From Thermoleophilaceae bacterium (GTDB lineage: Bacteria > Actinomycetota > Thermoleophilia > Solirubrobacterales > Thermoleophilaceae), in the NCBI GenBank assembly GCA_013812485.1, contig JACCTJ010000349.1, forward strand, positions 1 to 7,215: 7,215 nt of DNA. The letters are read 5' to 3'. The notes under the pieces are model-generated. The model saw only the letters and a program-made list of their open reading frames with translations. It was not told the origin of the DNA and searched no databases. Of the stretch, positions 1 to 5,133 are shown piece by piece (the first letter of the stretch is position 1; the number at the start of each line of letters is the position of its first letter). The position numbers were made by a program, and so were the translations under genes.

Positions 1-187
1 GTCGCTCCGCGTCGTCGAACAGGCCGGCGACGAAGTAGGGGATCCCGCAGGCCGAGTAGGACGTGTAGGGGCCGCGCTCGAACGCCCGGATGCCGAGCTC
101 CGGAGCGAGGCGGCGGGCGGTGGCCGCGGCGCTCATCCCGCCGGCGTCGCCGCCAACGACGAGCAGGCCGTCTGAGTTAGCTGACAT
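1..187 (-). CDS. FAD-dependent pyridine nucleotide-disulfide oxidoreductase, CoA-disulfide reductase/NADH oxidase type (N-terminal part)
   Basis: Only the first 62 codons are in the window; the gene continues past base 1. The protein opens with a dinucleotide-binding loop, VVGGDAGGMSAA (residues 10-21), which in this family holds the ADP part of FAD. It is followed by YTSYSACGIPYFV (41-53), which matches the CoA-disulfide reductase/NADH oxidase active-site segment; Cys47 is at the place of the single catalytic cysteine. Known members reduce CoA disulfide, persulfides or oxygen with NAD(P)H in the cytoplasm; which substrate applies cannot be told from this fragment. The ATG at 187 is the only start that keeps the whole FAD loop. 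It diverges from the ECF sigma operon with 78 bases between starts. A GGTGTAACG element lies 28 bases before the ATG, as for msrB, suggesting ECF sigma control. No good ribosome binding site is visible, so the transcript may be leaderless. Confidence 0.85.
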   Translation of the reverse strand, partial: MSANSDGLLVVGGDAGGMSAAATARRLAPELGIRAFERGPYTSYSACGIPYFVAGLFDDAER

Positions 188-215
188 AGACCGTAGTCCG
201 GTCAGGAGCCGGTTT

Positions 216-224
216 CGTTACACC
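216..224 (-). promoter_or_regulatory. Putative ECF-type -35 element (GGTGTAACG) for the oxidoreductase
   Basis: Read on the minus strand this is GGTGTAACG, with 28 bases (188-215) before the oxidoreductase ATG. An identical 9-mer stands exactly 28 bases before msrB. The AAC core resembles the conserved part of ECF sigma -35 elements. The distance would put the transcription start at about the start codon. The -10 part is not clearly conserved between the two sites, so an activator-binding site remains possible. Confidence 0.6.
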
Positions 225-250
225 TCGTGCGCCCCGGGCTGTGCGAGGCG

Positions 251-256
251 TAGTCT
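251..256 (+). promoter_or_regulatory. Putative -10 box (TAGTCT) for ECF sigma 1
   Basis: TAGTCT fits TAnnnT and lies 9 bases before the TTG start at 266, giving a leader of about 0-3 bases. Similar TAGnnT boxes stand 7-8 bases before three other starts in the window. No convincing -35 is seen, and its TAG is the in-frame stop that limits the sigma gene upstream. Confidence 0.4.
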
Positions 257-265
257 TTTTGCGCC

Positions 266-934
266 TTGGATCTCCTCGAGACCCAGCCGGCGCCGGAGGA
301 CGGGCGGGGCGAGGACGCACTGGTCGAGGCCCTGCGCATGGGCGACGAGTCGGAGTTCGCCGCGCTGGTCCGCCGCCTTGGGGGGCCCATGCTGCGCGTC
401 GCGACCTCGATCTGTGGGGACCGAGTGGTCGGGGAGGATGTCGTCCAGGAGACGTGGGTCGCCGTGGTGAAGGGCCTCGACGGCTTCGAGGGCCGCTCCA
501 CGCTCAAGACCTGGATCTTCAGCGTGCTCGTCCGGCGCGCCGCCTCGGCGGTCGAGCGCGAGGGTCGGAGCGTCCCCTTCACTGCGCTAGCTTCGGCCGA
601 GGTCGAGGCCGGCGAGTCGCCGGTCGAGATCGAGCGCTTCCTGCCTGCTGACCACGCGCGCTGGCCCCACCATTGGGCCTCGCCTCCGCGGCCGTGGGGC
701 CCGTCGGAGCAGTTGGGCTCGGCCGAGGTTCGCAGGGAGATCGAGTCGGCAGTTGAGGATCTTGCGCGGATGCAGCGGGCGGTGATCACTCTGCGCGACC
801 TGACCGGATTCACCGCCGCGGAGACCTGCCGGCTGCTCGAGATGACGGAGGGAAACCAGCGCGTACTGCTGCACCGTGCGCGCTCGCGCGTCCGCCGCCG
901 TCTCGAGCGCTACTTCGCCGGGGAGCAGCGGTGA
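266..934 (+). CDS. ECF-type RNA polymerase sigma factor (sigma 1)
   Basis: A 222-residue sigma-70-family factor of ECF layout: sigma region 2 at about residues 25-97, including the segment FEGRSTLKTWIF (74-85), then a linker with a PPRPW motif (140-144), then sigma region 4 at about 160-217, with the helix-turn-helix around FTAAETCRLLEMTEGNQRVL. No sigma 1.1 or region 3 is present. It should direct RNA polymerase to stress promoters and is probably held inactive by the zinc-finger protein encoded next, with which it overlaps by four bases (GTGA). An in-frame stop at 251-253 leaves TTG at 266 as the first possible start; the next in-frame candidate, ATG at 338, would remove the beginning of region 2. 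There is no clear ribosome binding site, so a leaderless start is likely. It is a paralogue of the minus-strand sigma factor at 3291-3962. The stress it answers cannot be read directly; neighbours suggest thiol oxidation. Confidence 0.92.
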   Translation: MDLLETQPAPEDGRGEDALVEALRMGDESEFAALVRRLGGPMLRVATSICGDRVVGEDVVQETWVAVVKGLDGFEGRSTLKTWIFSVLVRRAASAVEREGRSVPFTALASAEVEAGESPVEIERFLPADHARWPHHWASPPRPWGPSEQLGSAEVRREIESAVEDLARMQRAVITLRDLTGFTAAETCRLLEMTEGNQRVLLHRARSRVRRRLERYFAGEQR

Positions 935-1221
935 GCGCACGCGCCGCCCTCACATGCCTGGAGATGGTCGAGCTCGTCACCGGCTACGTCGAGGGCACGC
1001 TCGTCGAGGACGAGCGCCACCGCTTCGACGCCCACGTATCGCACTGCCCCGACTGCCTGACCTACGTCGAGCAGATGCGGCTGACTATCGACGCCCTGGG
1101 CAGCGTTCCGCCCGAATCGATCTCGGCCGGGGCGGAGCGGGCGCTCCTCCGAGCCTTCCGCGACTGGACCCGTGAGGAGCGCGGCAACGCCACGGATCCG
1201 GGACCGCGGCGCGGGATCTAG
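931..1221 (+). CDS. Zinc-finger anti-sigma factor 1 (ZAS-type, soluble)
   Basis: A 96-residue protein with the zinc-binding anti-sigma signature H35-x3-C39-x2-C42 (HVSHCPDC) and an upstream Cys9 that could be the fourth ligand. Such proteins bind their partner ECF sigma in the cytoplasm; in redox-sensing members, cysteine oxidation expels zinc and frees the sigma. Redox sensing here is inferred. No membrane segment is present, so it is a free cytoplasmic regulator. The GTG start overlaps the sigma 1 stop (GTGA), the usual sign of a coupled sigma/anti-sigma pair, and a GGGGAG stretch lies just upstream. It is closely similar to the second anti-sigma at 3046-3294: LTC.E(M/L)VELVT near the start, ATID or LTID in the middle and a shared FRDW near the end. 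Confidence 0.9.
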   Translation: MSARAALTCLEMVELVTGYVEGTLVEDERHRFDAHVSHCPDCLTYVEQMRLTIDALGSVPPESISAGAERALLRAFRDWTREERGNATDPGPRRGI

Positions 1222-1233
1222 CTAAGCTAGCGT
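1218..1233 (+). promoter_or_regulatory. Promoter-like box and 13-base dyad before the ZIP-like gene
   Basis: CTAGCT-A-AGCTAG (1218-1230) is a perfect inverted repeat of 6 bases around one central base. It includes the anti-sigma stop codon. TAGCGT (1228-1233), of the TAnnnT form, begins inside it and is 7 bases before the GTG at 1241; TAAGCT (1223-1228) is an alternative -10. The dyad could be an operator for a repressor, as it overlaps the likely -10 region. No clear -35 is seen. Confidence 0.4.
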
Positions 1234-1240
1234 CCCGACC

Positions 1241-2008
1241 GTGGGCATCAGCAGCCTTGGCGCCTCCGCCGGCTGGGGGCTCCTGATCGGAGGAAGTCTC
1301 CTTCTGGGCGCGGCCATCGCCGCGGGCGTGAGCCTCCCCAAGCGGTGGGCTGCCACGCTCAGCGCCTTCGGCGGGGGCATCCTGTTCGCCGCCGTGGCGC
1401 TCGAGCTGGTCCCGGAAGCGGATGCCGAGGCAGGTCCTGCGCTCACGGCGTTCGGTCTGACCGCGGGGACGCTCGTCTACGTCGGGACAGATCGCTGGCT
1501 GAACCGCGACACGAAGACGAAGGAGATGCGGCGGTCCATGCACGCGGCAGCCGCGGGTCGCCCGATGACCACGCGTTCGGGTGAGGTCGCGCGCGGGGAG
1601 TCGATCGCCGCGGGCCTGTTCGTGGACGGCGTCCCCGAGTCGATCGCGCTCGGGCTCACCGTGGCCGAGGGCGAGGTCGGCATCGCCCTGCTCGCCGGCA
1701 TCGTGGTAGGCAACCTCGTCGAGGCTTACGGCGCGGCGCAGCCGATCCTCGCCGGCGGCCGGAAACGGCGGTTCGCCCTGGGGCTGCTGGGTGCGATCGG
1801 GCTGGCTCTTGCACTCGCCACGATCCTCGGCGGGACGGTGCTCGCCGACGCCAGCCCGGAGCTGATCGGCACCGCCCAGGCGGCCGCCGCCGGCGCCGTC
1901 CTCGCCGTTGTCTCCATCGCGATCATCCCCCACGCCTTCGAGGAGGTCAGCGGGCTGGTGGCGACGGCGATCGTCCTCGGCTTCATCGGCGGGTACCTGC
2001 TGAGCTGA
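1241..2008 (+). CDS. ZIP-family-like metal transporter (membrane protein)
   Basis: A 255-residue integral membrane protein with about eight hydrophobic segments (roughly 12-30, 41-58, 67-82, 117-140, 146-166, 178-200, 210-232, 237-254) and a polar loop at 84-116, the overall plan of ZIP divalent-metal transporters. The fourth segment carries FVDGVPESIALGLT (127-140), matching the ZIP HNxPEG-type motif but with Asp129 where His is usual and Ser after Glu133. The second segment has ALELVPEA (Glu55, Glu59), the fifth GNLVEA (Glu161) and a later one IIPHAFEE (His231, Glu234, Glu235). ZIP proteins move zinc, iron or manganese into the cytoplasm; the altered ligands make metal and direction uncertain. 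The GTG at 1241 comes 19 bases after the anti-sigma stop, with no ribosome binding site but a promoter-like box just before it, so it may have its own leaderless transcript. A link to zinc-binding anti-sigmas is inference. Confidence 0.75.
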   Translation: MGISSLGASAGWGLLIGGSLLLGAAIAAGVSLPKRWAATLSAFGGGILFAAVALELVPEADAEAGPALTAFGLTAGTLVYVGTDRWLNRDTKTKEMRRSMHAAAAGRPMTTRSGEVARGESIAAGLFVDGVPESIALGLTVAEGEVGIALLAGIVVGNLVEAYGAAQPILAGGRKRRFALGLLGAIGLALALATILGGTVLADASPELIGTAQAAAAGAVLAVVSIAIIPHAFEEVSGLVATAIVLGFIGGYLLS

Positions 2009-2026
2009 CCCGCCTTCCGCGCGGCG

Positions 2027-2051
2027 GAGCTCAGAGGCAAGCCTGCGGCTC
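2027..2051. terminator. Possible bidirectional terminator hairpin between ZIP-like gene and msrA
   Basis: Between the two converging genes, GAGC (2027-2030) pairs with GCTC (2048-2051) and AGGC (2035-2038) with GCCT (2041-2044), forming an interrupted hairpin with an AA loop. It reaches into the msrA stop codon. There is no T run on either side, so the call rests on position and pairing only. Confidence 0.3.
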
Positions 2052-2601
2052 AGAGCCCACAGGCGATCCCGTGGCGTTCGAAGTAGCGCTGGTGGTAGGG
2101 CTCGGCCTCGTAGAACCTCGCGGCCGGCAAGATCTCGGTCACCACGGTCTTGGGCTTCATTCGCCTGAGGAGCCCGGCCCCGCCCTCGAGCTCGGCCCCG
2201 AGGTTCTCCTTCGAGCGAGTCGCCGCGGCCTCCTGCTCCGAACTGCCGAAGAAGATGGCGGAGCGGTACTGGCTGCCGATGTCGGGCCCCTGACGGTTCC
2301 TGGTCGTCGGGTTGTGGCTATTCCAGAAGACCTCGAGTAGCTCCTCGTAGGCGACGACGGCAGGGTCGTAGACCACCTCGACAGCCTCGGCGTGGCCCGT
2401 CCGACCGCGGCAGACCCGCTTGTAAGTCGGGTCCGCCGTCGATCCCCCCGTGTAGCCAACTCGGGTGGAGACCACCCCGTCGACGGCGCTGAACGTCGCC
2501 TCCACGCCCCAGAAGCAGCCGGCCGCGAAGGTCGCGATCGCGTGCGGTGGGGCGCCGTTCGTACTCACCTCGTTGGTGCTCATTGCTCCGTTCGTGCTCA
2601 C
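2050..2601 (-). CDS. msrA: Peptide-methionine (S)-S-oxide reductase MsrA
   Basis: A 183-residue enzyme with the full MsrA signature: GCFWGVE (28-34) with catalytic Cys29, GYTGG (49-53), GHAEAVEV (69-76), QGPDIGSQYRSAIF (104-117) and EAEPYHQRYFE (165-175). It reduces the S epimer of methionine sulfoxide, free or in proteins, in the cytoplasm. Cys181 near the C-terminus could act as a resolving cysteine for thioredoxin recycling; this is inferred from position. The GTG at 2601 overlaps the msrB stop (GTGA) and is preceded by a strong AAGGAGG, so it is chosen over the in-frame ATG at 2583 and GTG at 2568. The first 16 residues are a near-repeat (MSTNGA, MSTNEV, STNGA) outside the conserved fold. 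It is the last gene of the msrB-msrA operon behind the second ECF sigma pair, which supports a role in oxidative repair. Confidence 0.97.
   Translation of the reverse strand: MSTNGAMSTNEVSTNGAPPHAIATFAAGCFWGVEATFSAVDGVVSTRVGYTGGSTADPTYKRVCRGRTGHAEAVEVVYDPAVVAYEELLEVFWNSHNPTTRNRQGPDIGSQYRSAIFFGSSEQEAAATRSKENLGAELEGGAGLLRRMKPKTVVTEILPAARFYEAEPYHQRYFERHGIACGL
2551..2601 (-). repeat. Threefold repeat of the msrA start region
   Basis: Three near-copies stand head to tail in frame: GTGAGCACGAACGG... from 2601, ATGAGCACCAACGAG from 2583 and GTGAGTACGAACGG... from 2568 (minus strand). Each begins with a usable start codon. The copies encode MSTNGA, MSTNEV and STNGA. They lie before the conserved MsrA fold and probably arose by small tandem duplications. 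Confidence 0.8.
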
Positions 2602-2996
2602 GCTTCCTCCTTCAGGTCGAGCGCCACCGAGTTGATGCAGTAGCGCATTCCCGTGGACGTCGGTCCGTCCTCGAAGACGTGGCCGAGATGGGAACCGCAG
2701 CGCCGGCAGAGGACCTCGGTGCGGGTCATGAGGAGGCCTCGGTCTCTACGTGTGACGATCGCCTCGGCGGTGGCGGGCTCCGAGAAGCTCGGCCACCCGG
2801 TGCCGGAGTCGAACTTCGCCGCCGAGCTGAAGAGCTCGGCGTCGCACGCGCCGCAGCGGTAGCTGCCGGAGTCCTTTGAGTACACGTACTTGCCGCTGAA
2901 GGCGCGCTCGGTGCCGCGCTTTCGAAGGACCTTGAACTGCTCCGGCGTCAGCTCCTGCGCCCACTCTGCGTCTGTCTTTTCGGTTTGTGTGTTCAT
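2598..2996 (-). CDS. msrB: Peptide-methionine (R)-S-oxide reductase MsrB
   Basis: A 132-residue MsrB of usual length. It carries the two structural zinc pairs CGAC (Cys48, Cys51) and CRRC (Cys97, Cys100), the core SGTGWPSF (64-71), GHVFEDGP (105-112) and the catalytic segment MRYCINSVAL with Cys120. It reduces the R epimer of methionine sulfoxide in proteins, complementing MsrA, and needs thioredoxin or another thiol donor. The residue before GWPSF is Thr, where some MsrBs have a cysteine, so recycling probably uses another route. The ATG at 2996 follows GGAAGGGGT closely. A GGTGTAACG element stands 28 bases before the ATG, in the 49-base gap after anti-sigma 2. The stop overlaps the msrA start. 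Position behind an ECF sigma/anti-sigma pair points to induction by oxidants. Confidence 0.97.
   Translation of the reverse strand: MNTQTEKTDAEWAQELTPEQFKVLRKRGTERAFSGKYVYSKDSGSYRCGACDAELFSSAAKFDSGTGWPSFSEPATAEAIVTRRDRGLLMTRTEVLCRRCGSHLGHVFEDGPTSTGMRYCINSVALDLKEEA
2606..2612 (-). promoter_or_regulatory. Ribosome binding site deciding the msrA start
   Basis: AAGGAGG on the minus strand, 4 bases before the GTG at 2601 and within the end of msrB. It is the strongest Shine-Dalgarno sequence in the window and supports the upstream start of msrA over the two internal ones. Confidence 0.75.
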
Positions 2997-3024
2997 ACCC
3001 CTTCCGTCAAGCAGATGGCCTGGG

Positions 3025-3033
3025 CGTTACACC
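3025..3033 (-). promoter_or_regulatory. Putative ECF-type -35 element (GGTGTAACG) for msrB-msrA
   Basis: Minus-strand GGTGTAACG in the gap between anti-sigma 2 and msrB, with 28 bases (2997-3024) before the ATG. It has the same sequence, orientation and distance as the element before the oxidoreductase at 187. It lets msrB-msrA be induced separately from the sigma operon upstream. Which of the two ECF sigmas uses it is not known. Confidence 0.62.
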
Positions 3034-3045
3034 GTTCGGTACGGC

Positions 3046-3294
3046 CTACCGCTTCCAGTCCCGGAAGCGCTCCATGAGCTCGCGCTTCGCCTCCGGGGCC
3101 AATGTCTCCTCGGACAGCTCCCCGAGCGTGTCGATCGTCGCCCGCATCTGGGCGAGGTAGGCCCGGCAGCCGGCGCAGCCCGCAATGTGCGAGTCGAAGC
3201 GACGACGATCCCGGGCCCGGAGCGCCCCCTCCAGGTAGTCGGTTACGAGCTCGACGAGCTCGCGGCAGGTCAGCGGCGGCTTGCGGAGCCTCAT
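3046..3294 (-). CDS. Zinc-finger anti-sigma factor 2 (ZAS-type, soluble)
   Basis: An 82-residue protein with H36-x3-C40-x2-C43 (HIAGCAGC) and Cys10, the same ligand pattern as anti-sigma 1, and no membrane segment. It should bind and silence sigma 2 in the cytoplasm and may release it when the zinc-bound thiols are oxidised. The reading frame is open far upstream through the sigma gene, but the ATG at 3294 overlaps the sigma 2 stop (ATGA) and is preceded by GGAGGAAGGG about 8 bases away, so this start is clear. The length and the shared LTC.ELVELVTDYLEG opening agree with the paralogue at 931-1221. It ends with FRDWKR. msrB begins 49 bases downstream. Confidence 0.88.
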   Translation of the reverse strand: MRLRKPPLTCRELVELVTDYLEGALRARDRRRFDSHIAGCAGCRAYLAQMRATIDTLGELSEETLAPEAKRELMERFRDWKR

Positions 3295-3962
3295 CCTCCG
3301 TTCCCTTCCTCCAGGTATCGCTCGAACTCCCTGCGCACCGTGGAGCGCGCGCGGTGCAGGAGCACACGCTGGTTGGCGGCGCTGACCTCGAGCAGGTCGC
3401 ACACCGAGTCGGAGTCCCAGCCCTGCACGTCGCGCAGCGTGATCACCGTCCGTTGCGCCGGCCGGAGCCCCTCGATGGCGGCGAGCAGCCGCTCGTGACC
3501 CTCTGCGGCGATCGTCGCCTCGTCGGGCGGGCGGGGCGGCTGGGTCCACAGGTTGCCGCGTACAGGATCTGCGGCCGGGTGAAAGCGATCCTCGGCCACG
3601 GCGGCGCCGGCTCCCTCGAGGTCCGGCTGGTCGAGCGCGCTCATCGGAAGCGTACGGCGCTCGCGCTCGCCCCGCGTCTTCGCCCGGTTCGTGAGGATGC
3701 GAAACATCCAGGTCTTGAGCGAGGAGCGGCCCTCGAAGCCGTCGAGCCCCTGGAGCACCCCCACCCAGGCCTCCTGGGCGACCTCCTCCGCGACCGAACG
3801 ACTTGGGACAAACAGCTCGGCGACTTTCACCATCGTGGGGTGGTTGGCCTTCACGAGCTCCTCGAAGGCACGCTCGTCCCCGGCTCGAAGGCGCGCCAGG
3901 AGCTCGCTTTCCTCGGCGCGCGGCGCGGCGACGGTGGATGAGGCGGCCCCGCGCCGTCGCAT
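3291..3962 (-). CDS. ECF-type RNA polymerase sigma factor (sigma 2)
   Basis: A 223-residue ECF sigma: region 2 at about residues 24-97 (with QGLDGFEGRSSLKTWMFRIL at 71-90), a linker containing W139 and QPPRPP (141-146), and region 4 at about 158-215 (QRTVITLRD, then a helix-turn-helix ending ANQRVLLHRARSTVR). It is a paralogue of sigma 1: QGLDGFEGRSSLKTW against KGLDGFEGRSTLKTW, and NQRVLLHRARS is identical. It should recruit RNA polymerase to stress promoters when freed from anti-sigma 2, which it overlaps by four bases. The downstream msrB-msrA genes are its most likely targets, by context. The ATG at 3962 lies 8 bases after a TAGCAT box, fitting leaderless expression. The first 20 residues are poorly conserved between the paralogues, so the exact start is less sure than the rest. 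Confidence 0.92.
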   Translation of the reverse strand: MRRRGAASSTVAAPRAEESELLARLRAGDERAFEELVKANHPTMVKVAELFVPSRSVAEEVAQEAWVGVLQGLDGFEGRSSLKTWMFRILTNRAKTRGERERRTLPMSALDQPDLEGAGAAVAEDRFHPAADPVRGNLWTQPPRPPDEATIAAEGHERLLAAIEGLRPAQRTVITLRDVQGWDSDSVCDLLEVSAANQRVLLHRARSTVRREFERYLEEGNGG

Positions 3963-3970
3963 GCGAGGCC

Positions 3971-4004
3971 ATGCTATCCGCTGCCGGAGCCCTGTCGGGG
4001 CTCC
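3971..4004 (-). promoter_or_regulatory. Putative promoter of the sigma 2 operon with inverted repeat over the -35
   Basis: On the minus strand TAGCAT (3976-3971) stands 8 bases before the ATG at 3962, and CCGACA (3998-3993, 4 of 6 with TTGACA) lies 16 bases further up. GGAGCCC (3986-3992) and GGGCTCC (3998-4004) form a perfect 7-base inverted repeat with a 5-base centre that covers the -35 position. A repressor or activator site is possible, as is chance in GC-rich DNA. Confidence 0.4.
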
Positions 4005-4233
4005 CGCGTTCCGTGCGGGCGCTCATCGATTGGCATTCGCTCGTCCCGGGGTCGAGACTCGCCGGCAGCGGACGCCTCGGGTCGGCTGTCTCGACGGCGA
4101 GAGCGCGCTCCACGGTGTGACCGACGGCGAGCAGCAGGCCGGCGCTCAGGCCGACCGTCCCGAGTCCCACGAGCGCCAGACCCGTTCCTGCGAACCGCCT
4201 TGCAGAAGCGCCGGGAGCCGCCTCGAGAGCCGA

Positions 4234-4239
4234 TAGCTT
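4234..4239 (+). promoter_or_regulatory. Putative -10 box (TAGCTT) for the arginase-family gene
   Basis: TAGCTT fits TAnnnT and lies 7 bases before the GTG at 4247, which would give an essentially leaderless mRNA. No ribosome binding site is present between box and start, in keeping with this. A -35 is not evident. Confidence 0.45.
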
Positions 4240-4246
4240 CCGGGCG

Positions 4247-5119
4247 GTGCTCTCGGTCCTGGGCGCACCCTTCGACTCCTCAGGCTCCGATCGGGGAGAA
4301 GGCCGGGCGCCCGACGCCCTACGTCGGGCGGGCCTCGTCCAGCGTTTGGGCGCGCGCGACCTCGGTGATGTCGCGCCGCGGATCACTGACTCTAAGCGGG
4401 AGCCCACCAGTGGGGTCATCGGCTTCGCCGAGCTCCGCGAGTCTTCGCTGGCGCTCGCCGTCGCCATCGCTCGGGCGCTCGACCAACAGAATCGCCCGCT
4501 GGTGCTCGGCGGCGACTGCTGTCTGCTCCTCGGCATCTTCGGAGGGCTGCGGCTGATCGGCCGTGAGGCGGGCCTGTGGTTCGTCGACGGACACGCCGAC
4601 TTCTACGACACCCGCAGCTCCCCGAACGGCGAGGCAGCCGACATGGAGCTCGCGATGCTGACCGGCCACGGGCCGCCCGGACTTGTCGACCTCGTCGGGC
4701 CTCCGCCGCTCGTGCCGCCAGAGCGGGTCATGATCCTGGGTCACCGCCGAGCGGAGGACGACAAGGACGTCGCCGAAGAGCTCGGCTATGTGCCGGCGGC
4801 AATCGAGCGGCTCGATGCCCGGAGCATCGAAGAGCGGGGAGAGGGCCGGGTGGGGCGGGACTGCGAGTCGCGCCTGGCCGGTTTGGGTCCGGCGTGGCTC
4901 CACCTCGACCTCGACGTCCTGGACGAGCAGGCGCTGCCCGCGCTCACATATCCTCAGCCGGGCGGGCTGTCGTGGAACGGCTTCATCGAGCTCGTGAGGC
5001 CCCTGGCGGCCAGCACGGCGCTGGTGGGCGTCAGCGTCGCCGACTTCGAGCCCGACCGCGACCCCGACGGCGTGCACGCCGCGCAGGTGGTCGATGCATT
5101 GGTGCAAGTGCTCGGTTGA
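4247..5119 (+). CDS. Arginase/agmatinase-family ureohydrolase with a variant metal site
   Basis: A 290-residue protein of the usual length for the arginase/agmatinase/formimidoylglutamase family. Its motifs appear in the right order: LGGDCCLLLG (87-96) at the place of GGDHS, VDGHADFYD (113-121) for DAHxD with Asp114, His116 and Asp118, and HLDLDVLDEQALPA (219-232) for the SxDxDxxDP motif with Asp221, Asp223 and Asp226. The family hydrolyses a guanidino or formimino group with a two-Mn centre in the cytoplasm. Here the first metal ligand His is Cys91, and the late ExxP motif reads ADFEPDRD, so substrate and even activity are uncertain. The GTG at 4247 is chosen because LGAPFD, the conserved first strand, follows at once; a TAGCTT box sits 7 bases before it. 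It stands alone: divergent from sigma 2 and 343 bases before the two-component genes. Confidence 0.85.
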   Translation: MLSVLGAPFDSSGSDRGEGRAPDALRRAGLVQRLGARDLGDVAPRITDSKREPTSGVIGFAELRESSLALAVAIARALDQQNRPLVLGGDCCLLLGIFGGLRLIGREAGLWFVDGHADFYDTRSSPNGEAADMELAMLTGHGPPGLVDLVGPPPLVPPERVMILGHRRAEDDKDVAEELGYVPAAIERLDARSIEERGEGRVGRDCESRLAGLGPAWLHLDLDVLDEQALPALTYPQPGGLSWNGFIELVRPLAASTALVGVSVADFEPDRDPDGVHAAQVVDALVQVLG

Positions 5120-5133
5120 GAGCTCTCGCCACT

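Larger units (their letters stand above)
3963..4246. other. Divergent intergenic region between sigma 2 and the arginase-family gene
   Basis: This 284-base stretch holds the two divergent promoter candidates at its ends. No ORF with a convincing start and stop is seen. One minus-strand frame encodes a hydrophobic, membrane-like segment of about 25 residues (4120-4194) in good high-GC codon usage, but it has no nearby start and no stop before it runs into sigma 2 in another frame. It may be a remnant of a lost gene. Confidence 0.4.

Noticed and set aside
1085..1933. Long minus-strand open frame across the ZIP-like gene
   Set aside because: Its translation is a low-complexity Arg/Gly/Asp-rich product typical of the antisense of GC-rich genes; the plus-strand frame has real membrane segments and ZIP motifs.
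4111..4119. GGTGTGACC on the plus strand as a third copy of the GGTGTAACG element
   Set aside because: It has two mismatches, breaks the AAC core and is more than 100 bases from the nearest plus-strand start.
3046..4536. A 496-codon open frame on the minus strand
   Set aside because: Only its last 82 codons (from ATG 3294) are a gene, anti-sigma 2; the middle runs out of frame across sigma 2 and the upstream part overlaps the arginase-family gene. It is open because of high GC content.
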